NCBI RefSeq assembly: GCF_001304615.2
Contig: NZ_CP032683.1
Span: 806,001 to 870,000 of the forward strand
Length of the DNA: 64,000 nt
Direction: 5' to 3'
Origin: Methanosarcina flavescens
GTDB lineage: Archaea > Halobacteriota > Methanosarcinia > Methanosarcinales > Methanosarcinaceae
Each line of letters starts with the position of its first letter. Within the stretch, counting starts at the first letter, position 1. Shown piece after piece: positions 20,016 through 28,031 of this stretch. The notes under the pieces were generated by a model, which was not told the DNA's origin, made no database searches, and saw only the letters and a program-made list of their open reading frames with translations. The translations under genes and the position numbers were made by a program.

Positions 20016-21401
20016 TCATTTTCTCCCATAGGCATCATCAAACCTGACAATGTCCGCTTCATCTACAAGTTCACCTAACTGTACTTCAATGATCTCAAGC
20101 GGGACTTTCCCCGGGTTTGACAATCGGTGCTTTTCTCCTGCTCTGATAAAGGTACTTTCTCCCGGTCTCAGGAAAGATTGCTGCCCGCCAACTTCCACAC
20201 AGGCCATACCTTTGACAACCACCCAGTGCTCACTCCGATGATAATGCAGCTGGAGGCTTAACTTATGGTTGGGAAGTACAGTAATATTTTTAATCTTATG
20301 TTCTGCAGAGGCTTCAAGTAGGGTATATGAACCCCAGGGCCTGTAGACGGTCTGCCCAATGTCTGCCCTTTCATCCTCCCTGTCTTTAAGTGTGGTGACA
20401 ATATCTTTTACCTTCTGACTGCTTGATTTAGGACAGATCAATAGAGCATCACTGGTATCGACAACGACCATATCCTTAATATCTATGAGGGAAACAATTT
20501 TGCCGCACTTTGAATATACGAGGTTTCCATCGGAATTGAGCAAGAGAGGATCACATTGATATACCACATTTCCTTCAGGATCCTTCTCAAACTCGTCATA
20601 AATTGCAGCAAAATTCCCAAGATCACTCCATTTCTGCTCCAGTTTTACAACTGCGACCCTGTCGGATTTTTCCATTACTCCATAGTCAATGGAAATGTTG
20701 TCCACACACGCATAAATCTCATTAATGTCTTTTCCGTTTTCAAAACAGGCGGAAACAGAAGGCACATGTTTTTCAACTTCTTCAAAGAAAAGCTGTGTCT
20801 CGAAAAGGAACATTCCACTGTTCCAGAGGCAGCCTTCCTGAATGTATTTTTCTGCGGTTTCCAGATCAGGCTTTTCCCTAAATTCCGAAACCCTGTAACC
20901 CGGCCCGCAGATCTCTGAAGTTTTGATATAACCATACCCAGTATGAGGAAAAGCAGGAACAACCCCGAAAGTAACCAGATAGTCCGAAGCAAGCCCTTCA
21001 GCCGAAGAGATCGTCTGCATTGCGGTTTTGTCAAGGACATGATCCGAAGAAAAGACCCCAACTACAGAGCGTCCAAATTTTTTCTCAATTTCTCTCATTC
21101 CAAAAAAGATTGCAGGAAGAGTATTCTTGCCTTCAGGCTCGATTAAGACATTTTCTGGCGGAATCGTGTACCCTATTTCCGCAATTTGCCCGATTACAAA
21201 AAATTTCTGAGCTTCATTCGTTACAACGAAAATTTCGGAAATTTCAGAAATTTCAAGGCACCGGAGGATGGTTTCCTGGAAAAGAGATGTGTTTCCAAAC
21301 TTTAAAAATTGTTTTGGATACATTTCCCGGCTAAGAGGCCAGAGTCGCGTTCCTGAGCCACCTGCAAGAATTATTGATTTTATACCTGTCATCTCCTTCA
21401 A
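20016..21401 (-). CDS. manC: Mannose-1-P guanylyltransferase / mannose-6-P isomerase
   Basis: Bifunctional type II PMI/GMP enzyme that makes GDP-mannose from mannose-1-phosphate and GTP and interconverts mannose-6-phosphate and fructose-6-phosphate. The 461-residue length is normal. The N-terminal pyrophosphorylase signature is L-A-G-G-S-G-T-R-L-W-P-L-S-R near residue 15, and F-R-E-K-P lies near residue 175. The C-terminal cupin isomerase domain (about 345-455) has R-P-W-G-S-Y and Q-L-H-Y-H-R-S-E-H-W, the zinc-binding signature. The start is TTG at 21401 or ATG at 21392; AAGGAG abuts the ATG, so the case is open. It probably feeds GDP-mannose to the nearby GT4 enzymes. Confidence 0.95.
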   Translation of the reverse strand: MKEMTGIKSIILAGGSGTRLWPLSREMYPKQFLKFGNTSLFQETILRCLEISEISEIFVVTNEAQKFFVIGQIAEIGYTIPPENVLIEPEGKNTLPAIFFGMREIEKKFGRSVVGVFSSDHVLDKTAMQTISSAEGLASDYLVTFGVVPAFPHTGYGYIKTSEICGPGYRVSEFREKPDLETAEKYIQEGCLWNSGMFLFETQLFFEEVEKHVPSVSACFENGKDINEIYACVDNISIDYGVMEKSDRVAVVKLEQKWSDLGNFAAIYDEFEKDPEGNVVYQCDPLLLNSDGNLVYSKCGKIVSLIDIKDMVVVDTSDALLICPKSSSQKVKDIVTTLKDREDERADIGQTVYRPWGSYTLLEASAEHKIKNITVLPNHKLSLQLHYHRSEHWVVVKGMACVEVGGQQSFLRPGESTFIRAGEKHRLSNPGKVPLEIIEVQLGELVDEADIVRFDDAYGRK

Positions 21402-22041
21402 TATTGGTTAAAATGAATATAATCTTAATAATTAAATTGAAAGTATATACATTATTTAAAAATAAAGAATAATACCGATACACCAAAAATACCCGATTAG
21501 AGCAATATATAACAAAAGTCATTAAATAAGCTTTGCCCGGTAAAATCTTTAATTCATTATATCTACAAATACAGGCAGGGAACTCATTTAAAAAAATGAC
21601 TTACTAATAATAGAAATTTAGTTAGTTATCACTATTAAAACTGAATTTTTATAAAAATAAAACTGGCACAAAATGGAATCAGTACTAAAGAACCAGGAAG
21701 ATGAAGAAACAAGAAAAATGCTTAAAAAGGAATAAAGAACAAAAAGGTTTAATCAAGCGCTTTATTAAGGTGTTTCCTGCTGTTATTCAATTCCTGCTCC
21801 GAAAAATTGATTAAGATTCTTTTTCCTCTCCAAAAAGGATCTTTCGCTCTTCCTCATCATATTTATAGCAGCTTATGAGAGGCTTTTTCTTTCCTTTGTA
21901 TTCTTTGTCCTTTATAGGGTCCTGAGACTCGATGTCAGTTTTCTGCTCTATAAATGACCCTCCGGTAACTCCTTAAATTTCAAAAATCTCATTTCATCCT
22001 GACCAAAAAAAGTAAAAAAGTAAGTGGAATTGTAAGTGGAA
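21402..22041. other. Intergenic region with a possible broken small ORF
   Basis: AT-rich DNA upstream of manC. On the minus strand, about 21811-21958 encodes an acidic/basic, protein-like stretch ending E-E-R-K-I-L-F-G-E-E-K-E-S-stop. An in-frame stop lies just upstream and no ATG, GTG or TTG start exists, so it is either a pseudogene or starts at a rare codon. No other feature is seen. Confidence 0.45.
21811..21958 (-). pseudogene. Possible remnant of a small charged protein
   Basis: The open stretch reads about 47 residues of Lys/Glu/Asp-rich sequence, including K-P-L-I-S-C-Y-K-Y-D-E-E-E-R. A TAA lies in frame directly upstream of an AAGGAG-like motif, but no standard start codon follows before I-E-Q-K-T-D. 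The similar character of the small ORF at 22042-22182 suggests that both belong to a class of small charged methanosarcinal proteins. Whether it is translated is unknown. Confidence 0.35.
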
Positions 22042-22182
22042 TTATTTGCAGGTATCAAGGAGCGATCTCTTCTTGCCACCCCGTGCCTCGGTAGGATGGA
22101 TTGGATCGACATCAGCTACTTCTTCCCCTTCTTTTTTCTCTAATTTTTCTCCTTTTGTACCTTCCCTTCTTTCTTCAGGCAT
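22042..22182 (-). CDS. Small charged hypothetical protein, 46 aa
   Basis: A 46-codon gene. It starts M-P-E-E-R-R-E-G-T-K-G and ends R-S-L-L-D-T-C-K. GGGGGTT lies seven bases before the ATG, a plausible ribosome-binding site. The first half is rich in Lys and Glu (likely helical and solvent exposed). The second half holds D-V-D-P-I-H-P-T-E-A-R-G-G-K-K, which looks like a conserved turn-rich segment. There is no membrane segment. The function is unknown. Confidence 0.55.
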   Translation of the reverse strand: MPEERREGTKGEKLEKKEGEEVADVDPIHPTEARGGKKRSLLDTCK

Positions 22183-22737
22183 TTGTTTAACCCCCATATA
22201 TTTGCAAATTCATTTCAGTTGCATTTTCCTCTTAATCCGCCTGCCAGAATAAAATCTTCCAGTCTTTATAACAAACGCAATGGAGAATTTCTCTGTCAGG
22301 TAAAAGATTTAAACTCTCAGGTTCAAATACGGCCATAAAATTTGATATACTTATGGCTATAGGCTGTACCAGTTTGCGCTATCCCTCTTCTTCGCAATCC
22401 ACCCCCTGATTGAGCCTTCTAGGGATTACCCCTTAATTTATTATATCCATTAGATTTATTAAATTATTGCAGGAATGGTCAAAAAATTGAAGAATATTTA
22501 AACTCTTCTAAAAGGAAGTATTGGAAAGGCCAGCATTTAGAACTCAACAAAAATGATCCAGATAGACAAAATAATTAAAATTATTTGGGAGAATATATAT
22601 CCAATTAATCAGTATAAGGAAGGCGCCCAGGTGGAAATGCTCGGGTGTGAAGAAACCCGTGAGAAGATCCGCTATCACAAAACTTATCTGTTCATTTGCT
22701 CAAAAAAATTGCTTTTTACTCAGGAAAATGTGATCTC
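22183..22737. other. Intergenic region upstream of sudB
   Basis: Contains the promoter region of the sudBA pair. GCCATAA (22332-22338) and TTATGGC (22351-22357) form a 7-bp inverted repeat with a 12-base loop. A 67-codon open frame at 22553-22756 overlaps the sudB start, lacks a ribosome-binding site, and is not accepted as a gene. Confidence 0.45.
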
Positions 22738-23583
22738 ATGGCATATAAAATACTGAAAAAAGAAGAAATTGCTCCGTCGGTGCACAGGATGATAGTAAAT
22801 GCCCCTGACGTAGCAAAGGCTGCAAAAGCCGGACAGTTTATAATTCTCAGAATTAATGAGAAGGGGGAAAGGATTCCTCTCACAATTGCCGATTTTGAAA
22901 AAGACAAAGGTGAAATAACTGTAATATTTCAGGAGATGGGCAAGACTACAAAGCAGCTTGCAAAGCTTTCTGAAGGCGAATTTCTAGAAGACTTTGTCGG
23001 ACCTCTTGGCACCCCTGCCGATATCAGAAAACTCGGCACTGTCATCCTTGTAGGAGGAGGCGTAGGGGTTGCCCCAATTTATCCTCAGGCAAAAGCTTAT
23101 ACTAGAGCAGGCAATAGGGTAATTTCCATTATTGGAGCCCGAAACAAAGATCTTCTTATCCTTGAAGATGAAATGAGGAACGCCAGCTCGGAACTGTATA
23201 TTGCAACCGATGATGGCTCAAAAGGACATCACGGGTTTGTGACCGATATCATGAAAAGGATTCTGGACAGTGGCGACAAGATTGCAAGAGTCGTGATCAT
23301 CGGACCCCCAATAATGATGAAAGTAGGAACCGAAGTAGCTTCTCCTTATGATGTTGAAATCCTGGTCAGCCTTAACTCCATTATGGTGGACGGAACAGGT
23401 ATGTGCGGCGGTTGCAGGGTTACAGTTGATGGTAAAACGAAATTTACCTGCGTTGACGGGCCTGAATTTGATGCACGGAAAGTTGATTTCGTGGAACTTA
23501 TGAACAGGCTTGCAATGTACCGCAACGAAGAGACAAAAGCCGTGGAAAAGTATGAAGAGGAGTGCAGGTGCGGACTGCACTGA
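22738..23583 (+). CDS. sudB: Sulfide dehydrogenase / NfnA-like flavoprotein subunit
   Basis: The FAD- and [2Fe-2S]-binding subunit of a two-subunit ferredoxin:NADP oxidoreductase (SudB/NfnA, also called dihydroorotate dehydrogenase electron-transfer type). The 281-residue protein has a flavin-binding barrel with R-I-P-L-T-I-A near residue 45 and an NAD(P) domain with G-G-G-V-G-V-A-P near residue 105. A C-terminal Cys cluster (M-C-G-G-C-R ... F-T-C-V-D-G-P, about 222-242) binds the 2Fe-2S centre. I chose ATG 22738 because M-A-Y-K-I-L-K-K matches the usual family start; longer frames upstream lack support. The partner gene begins 10 bp after the stop. Confidence 0.92.
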   Translation: MAYKILKKEEIAPSVHRMIVNAPDVAKAAKAGQFIILRINEKGERIPLTIADFEKDKGEITVIFQEMGKTTKQLAKLSEGEFLEDFVGPLGTPADIRKLGTVILVGGGVGVAPIYPQAKAYTRAGNRVISIIGARNKDLLILEDEMRNASSELYIATDDGSKGHHGFVTDIMKRILDSGDKIARVVIIGPPIMMKVGTEVASPYDVEILVSLNSIMVDGTGMCGGCRVTVDGKTKFTCVDGPEFDARKVDFVELMNRLAMYRNEETKAVEKYEEECRCGLH

Positions 23584-23593
23584 GAAGGAGGGG

Positions 23594-25009
23594 ATGAAAA
23601 TGCAAGAAATACACGGAGAAAAGGCAGGAAAATCAAAGAAAGAAAGGACCCCAATGCCAGAACAGCCTGCCGAGGAGCGCATAAAGAACTTCAATGAAGT
23701 GGCTCTCGGCTACACAAAAGAAGATGCTCTTGCCGAAGCTTCCCGCTGCCTCTCCTGCAAGGAGCCAAAGTGTGTTGAAGGCTGCCCTGTGAATGTGGAT
23801 ATCCCGGGTTTCATCAAGCTTATCTGTGAAGAAGATTTCTCAGGGGCAATCGAAAAGATTAAAGGTACAAATGCCCTTCCTGCTATCTGCGGCCGCGTCT
23901 GTCCCCAGGAAACCCAGTGCGAAGCTCTCTGCGTACTCGGAAAGAAAGGACAGCCTGTGGCTATTGGAAGGCTCGAACGCTTCTGCGCTGATTATGAACG
24001 CCAGCAGGGGGTACAGGTTCCCGAAGTTCCAGAGCCAACAGGTAAGAAAGTAGCTGTTGTTGGATCAGGCCCGGCAGGTCTTACTGCCGCAGCAGACCTT
24101 GCAAAACTCGGCCACAAAGTAGCAGTTTTTGAATCCCTGCATAAAGCAGGCGGAGTGCTGAGTTACGGCATTCCCGAGTTCAGGCTGCCAAAAGAAATTG
24201 TGCGGCAGGAAATCGATTACATCAAGCAGCTCGGAGTTGAGTTCAAACCCAACTATATAATCGGCAGGATCAAAACCCTAGACGAGCTCTGTGACGAGTT
24301 CGATGCGGTCTTCCTGGGCACGGGCGCAGGTCTCCCAAGTTTCATGGGAATTCCGGGAGAAAACCTCAACGGCGTATACTCCGCAAATGAATTCTTGACC
24401 CGTGTAAACCTCATGAAAGCTTATGACCCTGAATACGATACAAGAGTCAGGGTCGGAAAGCATGTTGTGGTAGTAGGAGGCGGAAATGTGGCAATGGACG
24501 CCGCCCGTTCAGCCCTCCGCCTGGGCGCAGATGAGGTCAGCATAGTCTACCGCCGCGGAGAAGACGAGATGCCAGCCCGCAGGGAAGAAATCGAGCACGC
24601 TAAAGAAGAAGGCATAATCTTCAGGCTCCTTACAAATCCTGTCCGCATCCTTGGCGACGAGAAATACAATGTTACAGCCGTCGAATGCATAAAAATGGAA
24701 CTCGGCGAGCCAGACCAGTCTGGCAGGAGAAGCCCTGTCCCTGTAGAAGGCTCGGAATTCACAATCCCTGCCGATGTCGTGGTTATTGCAATCGGCACCT
24801 CCCCGAACCCGATCATCTTCAAAGGCTCGGAAGGTCTTGAGCAGAACAGGAGAGGTACTGTAGTTGCAGACGAAGAAACCGGCGCAACCTCCAAGTGCGG
24901 AGTCTTTGCAGGCGGGGACGTGGTCACAGGCGCAGCAACCGTAATCAGTGCAATGGGAGCAGGTAAGAAAGCTGCAAAAGCAATTGACGAATATTTGAAA
25001 GAAAAGTGA
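23594..25009 (+). CDS. sudA: NfnB/SudA, glutamate synthase small-subunit-like
   Basis: A partner of the preceding subunit. This FAD/NADPH-dependent oxidoreductase resembles the small subunit of glutamate synthase and carries 4Fe-4S clusters. The 471 residues include N-terminal Cys motifs C-L-S-C-K-E-P-K-C-V-E-G-C-P and C-G-R-V-C-P-Q-E-T-Q-C (about 50-110). An FAD-binding G-S-G-P-A-G-L-T-A-A lies near residue 155 and an NADPH-binding G-G-G-N-V-A-M-D-A near residue 297. The probable role is NADPH supply or bifurcation with ferredoxin; the glutamate-synthase large subunit is absent, so GltD is unlikely. Start ATG 23594 follows AAGGAGGGG. A terminator hairpin follows the stop. Confidence 0.92.
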   Translation: MKMQEIHGEKAGKSKKERTPMPEQPAEERIKNFNEVALGYTKEDALAEASRCLSCKEPKCVEGCPVNVDIPGFIKLICEEDFSGAIEKIKGTNALPAICGRVCPQETQCEALCVLGKKGQPVAIGRLERFCADYERQQGVQVPEVPEPTGKKVAVVGSGPAGLTAAADLAKLGHKVAVFESLHKAGGVLSYGIPEFRLPKEIVRQEIDYIKQLGVEFKPNYIIGRIKTLDELCDEFDAVFLGTGAGLPSFMGIPGENLNGVYSANEFLTRVNLMKAYDPEYDTRVRVGKHVVVVGGGNVAMDAARSALRLGADEVSIVYRRGEDEMPARREEIEHAKEEGIIFRLLTNPVRILGDEKYNVTAVECIKMELGEPDQSGRRSPVPVEGSEFTIPADVVVIAIGTSPNPIIFKGSEGLEQNRRGTVVADEETGATSKCGVFAGGDVVTGAATVISAMGAGKKAAKAIDEYLKEK

Positions 25010-25010
25010 G

Positions 25011-25038
25011 ACCAGAGAAATCTGGTTTCTTTTTAATT
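25011..25038 (+). terminator. Terminator after sudA
   Basis: ACCAGA (25011-25016), loop GAAA, TCTGGT (25021-25026) form a 6-bp hairpin. It is followed by TTCTTTTTAATTT, a T-rich tract. It begins one base after the sudA stop codon. Confidence 0.75.
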
Positions 25039-25121
25039 TAAGTGTGAAAGCTGCTAAATTCTGCGATATTTTACTTTTTTGAATCAGGCTGAGTAAAATC
25101 TCAATTATTTAAATATGCATC

Positions 25122-25529
25122 TCAGTTCTGCGTCCTTTTAAACTCATAAAACCTATCGATTATTTCTTTTGTCGTTCTGGAAAGTTTGATTTCCGAATTC
25201 GGAGAATAATAATCTATGTATTTTACCTCGTTGAGTGGTCGCGCAATACCGCTTGCCTTTATCAAATATACGGTGTGGTAGTCTTTAAAGTAAATACCTG
25301 AGTATGCTCTTTGCACATGCCCTGCATGCTCGAAAAGAAATCTGGCATCAGTTACAATTAATCCTGTTTCCTCTTTCAGTTCTCTAACAACCGCTTGAGT
25401 AATTGATTCTCCTTTATTTGTCCCTCCCCCGGGGAGAACATACAGTCCTCTCCTACCAGCAACTACCAGTATGCCCCTGGGAGTTTCGATAATTGCGGTG
25501 CTTCGTCTTCTTTTCCTTATCTTTAGCAT
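25122..25529 (-). CDS. Nudix (MutT-like) hydrolase
   Basis: A 135-residue Nudix-fold pyrophosphohydrolase. The Nudix box is G-x5-E-x7-R-E-L-K-E-E-T-G-L beginning at about residue 33, with the Glu cluster that binds Mg2+. The substrate (nucleotide sugar, oxidised dNTP or similar) cannot be predicted. The ATG at 25529 (M-L-K-I-R-K-R-R-R) is preferred; an upstream ATG at 25538 would add M-Y-Y. The N-terminus is strongly basic. It runs convergent with sudA, and a decayed copy of the sudA 3' end lies behind its start. Confidence 0.9.
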   Translation of the reverse strand: MLKIRKRRRSTAIIETPRGILVVAGRRGLYVLPGGGTNKGESITQAVVRELKEETGLIVTDARFLFEHAGHVQRAYSGIYFKDYHTVYLIKASGIARPLNEVKYIDYYSPNSEIKLSRTTKEIIDRFYEFKRTQN

Positions 25530-25945
25530 GTAGTACACTTCTCAACAGCAGGTCTTATTCAAAAGATAAGTAATAGAGCATCAGAGGTTTGAGAATTTAG
25601 ATTAATAAAAATCGTAAGAAATGATAGAAATATTTGTTGTTATTTCGAAACGTTTGCAAGAAGTTGTGGAATCTACAGAGCTGGTAAAACTCATCAGAAG
25701 TAATTGATGAGTATCTGAAAGAAAAGTAAAACCAGAGAGATTTAGTTTTTAAATTAAAACCATTAAATCGTATTTTTATATGTTTTCCGAGTGAGTAAAA
25801 ACGCTAACAGAAGAGATATAGAAAGTGCCTCTGTGTGTATCTCATACTTTTTTTACTTTTGATATTACGGATATCAGCAGGAAAGCCTGTATTCCTATAG
25901 ACTAGGGAACAACTGAATTCAGAAAAGTATACTCGGGAATTTATG
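25530..25945. other. Intergenic region with a sudA 3'-end remnant
   Basis: The only recognisable content is an ~80-bp stretch (about 25676-25760) that resembles the final codons and terminator of sudA. The remainder is AT-rich. There is no gene and no RNA. Confidence 0.6.
25676..25760 (+). pseudogene. Decayed duplicate of the sudA 3' end
   Basis: TAATTGATGAGTATCTGAAA (25701 on), then GAAAAGTAAAACCAGAGAGA, matches the last codons of sudA (I-D-E-Y-L-K-E-K-stop) and its downstream hairpin at 24981-25038 with a few changes. Upstream, AGCTGGTAA corresponds loosely to AGCAGGTAA of sudA. It is too short to function as a gene and probably marks an old tandem duplication or deletion. Confidence 0.75.
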
Positions 25946-26590
25946 TTATATTTCAAGTTGTTTTGGAATCCCATAGAGTTCAACATGGCAATGCATAAAC
26001 GCCGTAATTGGACTTTCTCTTTTCCATCGGGGAGAAAGTTGCATTCCTCTGTCTGGGATATCGCAGAAAGGATGGGTATTCTCGTAGAGCGTATACATGA
26101 TTGCGCCTTCTATTCGCTCAAGGATCCTAGGCTCAGTACTTACGTCCGCTACGAAAATGCAAAATTTAGATAGTTGTTTTTTGGCAGCTTCCAAAAGCTC
26201 GCTTTTCCTGCGTTCGTACTCTCTGCGTTTTTCTGGCGTCCAACCCCATCCATGCCATATCTCTTTTCGGACTCCGTGCTTCATGGCATCCATGTCTAAG
26301 ATTGTGTAATCTCCGCTCAGGTATTTCCTGGTGTGCTCGCGGAGACGTTGTGGTATCGGCCGGCGTGTAATTCCTGCTGCGTAGATTATGTAACCATTTT
26401 CATATGTAGAAGTCTGCAAGTAGACACCTGGATGCTTAGGAATCGCGGGAAGATTTGACTCCGTTTCGAATTTTGGCCATGCGTAAGGACCTTTCCACTC
26501 AATGTCTATTGCTATTTTGTCTTTAATCGGAGTATTCTCGTAAATGGACGTTTGTTTTGTTCTTTTTTTCTTTATCATCACATGAATCAT
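25946..26590 (-). CDS. GIY-YIG-like protein, 214 aa
   Basis: A 214-residue protein resembling the GIY-YIG nuclease fold. It has P-G-V-Y-L (for GIY) near residue 54, Y-I-I-Y-A-A-G (for YIG) near residue 67, a conserved-looking Arg in Q-R-L-R-E-H, and a Glu in R-I-E-G-A-I-M-Y near residue 160. These match the Tyr/Tyr/Arg/Glu active-site layout of the family. The rest is polar, with a Trp-rich insert (W-H-G-W-G-W) and many Arg and Lys residues. There is no membrane segment. It stands alone, with no defence or repair neighbour, and a MITE-like element lies just behind its start. The fold assignment rests on motif spacing only; whether it cuts nucleic acid is unproven. Confidence 0.7.
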   Translation of the reverse strand: MIHVMIKKKRTKQTSIYENTPIKDKIAIDIEWKGPYAWPKFETESNLPAIPKHPGVYLQTSTYENGYIIYAAGITRRPIPQRLREHTRKYLSGDYTILDMDAMKHGVRKEIWHGWGWTPEKRREYERRKSELLEAAKKQLSKFCIFVADVSTEPRILERIEGAIMYTLYENTHPFCDIPDRGMQLSPRWKRESPITAFMHCHVELYGIPKQLEI

Positions 26591-26621
26591 ATCTTATTTT
26601 CTTATATAGGTTACATTTTAG

Positions 26622-26743
26622 GGCTCTGTAGAAAACCTATCTAAACCAGCTTCAAGAGGCAAAAAATAGATAAGCGAAAATATATCAGGCTATTTAGTTT
26701 AAACTGGTTCATACTCGTAATCTCATAGGCTTTCTACAGAGCC
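26622..26743. mobile_element. MITE-like element with IS-type inverted repeats
   Basis: The left end GGCTCTGTAGAAAACCTAT is matched by ATAGGCTTTCTACAGAGCC on the right, an imperfect 19-bp terminal inverted repeat with one mismatch. The outer 13 bp are the same as those of the IS at 10835-11842. An inner inverted pair AACCAG/CTGGTT adds to the foldback. There is no coding capacity in the 122 bp. This fits a non-autonomous miniature element mobilised by the related transposase. Confidence 0.8.
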
Positions 26744-26768
26744 TTAAAAAATAAAAAGACTCAAGTTG

Positions 26769-26789
26769 CCTGCTTTGCAGGCAACTGCG
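26769..26789. other. Perfect hairpin GTTGCCTGC/GCAGGCAAC
   Basis: A short palindrome (GTTGCCTGC, TTT loop, GCAGGCAAC) between the MITE-like element and the IS fragment, followed by TGCGTAAGTCCTAC. It could be an element-end remnant or a terminator; origin unknown. Confidence 0.45.
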
Positions 26790-26799
26790 TAAGTCCTAC

Positions 26800-26855
26800 A
26801 TAAACAAAAAAGTAATAGAATTATTATGGATTAAATTAAGGATTTCTACAGAGCC
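26800..26855 (+). mobile_element. Right-end fragment of the same insertion sequence
   Basis: 56 bp identical, with one mismatch, to the right end of the complete IS (11787-11842), ending TTTCTACAGAGCC. The rest of the transposase gene is missing. The flanks of the whole 26622-26855 unit read CATTTTAG on the left and CATTTTTT on the right, matching at 6 of 8 positions. They may be an eroded 8-bp target duplication. Confidence 0.85.
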
Positions 26856-26870
26856 CATTTTTTTGGCTTC

Positions 26871-27386
26871 TTATGTTCCTTCTAATAAAGCGTTAGCTCT
26901 ATTCATATGCCCTGTACCTGAGACTACATAATTTTGAATTTTTTGTTCATAATCCAAGTTTCTCACAGGCACTCCGTAGGCTAGAGACTCATCTGCACTC
27001 ATAACTATGTATTTACCTGCTGAATTGAGGTCAGTTAATGCCTGCACCCATTCATTTTGAGCTTCTTGATATTTAGGAGATAAAGTGTAATTGCTGTTTT
27101 CATCAAGACCGCTCTGAGTGTCATTAACAAGATCCTGCCCGTATGACTTCAGCAGGTTATAATCTGAAATATTTGCAGCCATTCCTACATTATCCATATC
27201 CGACTGAATCAATGATCCATATTTCTCAATATGTTTCATCCATTCCATATCTTGATTTTCCGCATCATTCGATTGCTGTAAGCTTGCCTGAGTAGAATTG
27301 TTCTCTTTAATATTTTCAGTACAACCTATTGCCAGCATGGACACTAGCATTATAGTCAAAGCAAAAAAACATTTCTTCATGATCAA
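26871..27386 (-). CDS. Predicted lipoprotein, 171 aa
   Basis: A 171-residue protein with an N-terminal signal: basic M-I-M-K-K, a hydrophobic stretch, then the lipobox-like L-A-I-G-C near residue 22. This suggests export and attachment to the membrane through a lipid-modified Cys. The mature part is acidic, Gln/Asn/Ser rich and predicted mostly helical. It contains no recognisable enzyme motif. The start ATG is at 27386 or the next ATG six bases on. The gene ends about 15 bp from the IS fragment, so its 3' flank may have been altered by insertion. Function unknown. Confidence 0.75.
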   Translation of the reverse strand: MIMKKCFFALTIMLVSMLAIGCTENIKENNSTQASLQQSNDAENQDMEWMKHIEKYGSLIQSDMDNVGMAANISDYNLLKSYGQDLVNDTQSGLDENSNYTLSPKYQEAQNEWVQALTDLNSAGKYIVMSADESLAYGVPVRNLDYEQKIQNYVVSGTGHMNRANALLEGT

Positions 27387-27708
27387 ATCCTGTTATTTAT
27401 AATTAATATCAAAAAAATTGTGGCTTGGTGTATTAATTTTTTATTATTTTTTCAATTTTCTACAGACTTTTAATTCCTTCCTTTGCAGGATTCTCAGTTC
27501 ATTATACACTTGTTTACAGGAAAACTACTGCATTTTTGAATTTTTCCTGGAATTCTTCTCATTACATTTTTTATAGTCACGTAACAGTGAAAACGTCTCT
27601 CATTCTAAGCCGCTTTAAGACATTTTTAAAACAAGATATAAAGTACATATTCTAAAAGACAAACAGCGCTGAGAATATTCAGAAATAGCTGAAATACATC
27701 AAAATTAA
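27387..27708. other. Intergenic region, AT-rich
   Basis: About 320 bases between the lipoprotein gene and a small membrane-protein gene. It presumably includes the lipoprotein promoter. I see no RNA or repeat. Confidence 0.45.
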
Positions 27709-27888
27709 TTAAAGCTTTTCCAGCACTACTTTCAAAAGTATAATTAAAGCAAGAACCAAAATAAAAGTCCACACCAGAGGCAAAAGAATCCGCAGCAAAA
27801 AATACAGTATTATAGCTATGAGAATTAACTGAACTAAAGATATTCTTCTTCCGGCACGCAGAAAGCGGCGATTCCATCCTCTAGCCAT
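27709..27888 (-). CDS. Small membrane protein, 59 aa
   Basis: A 59-codon gene. It begins M-A-R-G-W-N-R-R-F-L-R-A-G-R-R, strongly basic, then has two hydrophobic segments. The first is about residues 19-37 and the second about 39-55, with little break between them. AAAGGTGC lies upstream of the ATG as a ribosome-binding site. The positive N-terminus and tight hydrophobic hairpin suggest an inner-membrane miniprotein. A longer frame over the same bases on the same strand (27626-27877) has poor composition and no ribosome-binding site, so I reject it in favour of this one. Family unknown. Confidence 0.65.
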   Translation of the reverse strand: MARGWNRRFLRAGRRISLVQLILIAIILYFLLRILLPLVWTFILVLALIILLKVVLEKL

Positions 27889-28031
27889 AATATAAGCACC
27901 TTTAAAACTGAGATCCTGTTTTCTTGTAAAATTGATGTCCTGTTTTTATATTTCATTTCAGGCTTTATAAATTTTGTCCAAAAAGTAATAAAAGTAAAAC
28001 CAGACCATTATAATAGGTTATTAAAAGTAAG

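Noticed and set aside
22553-22756. 67-codon frame overlapping the sudB start
   Set aside because: It has no ribosome-binding site or motif and overlaps the better-supported sudB start.
23218-23694. 158-codon minus-strand frame across sudB/sudA
   Set aside because: A shadow of two well-supported plus-strand genes; Cys/Phe/Ser-rich composition typical of antisense frames.
27626-27877. 83-codon frame on the minus strand
   Set aside because: It is out of frame with the 59-residue membrane miniprotein, which has a better start and a protein-like composition.
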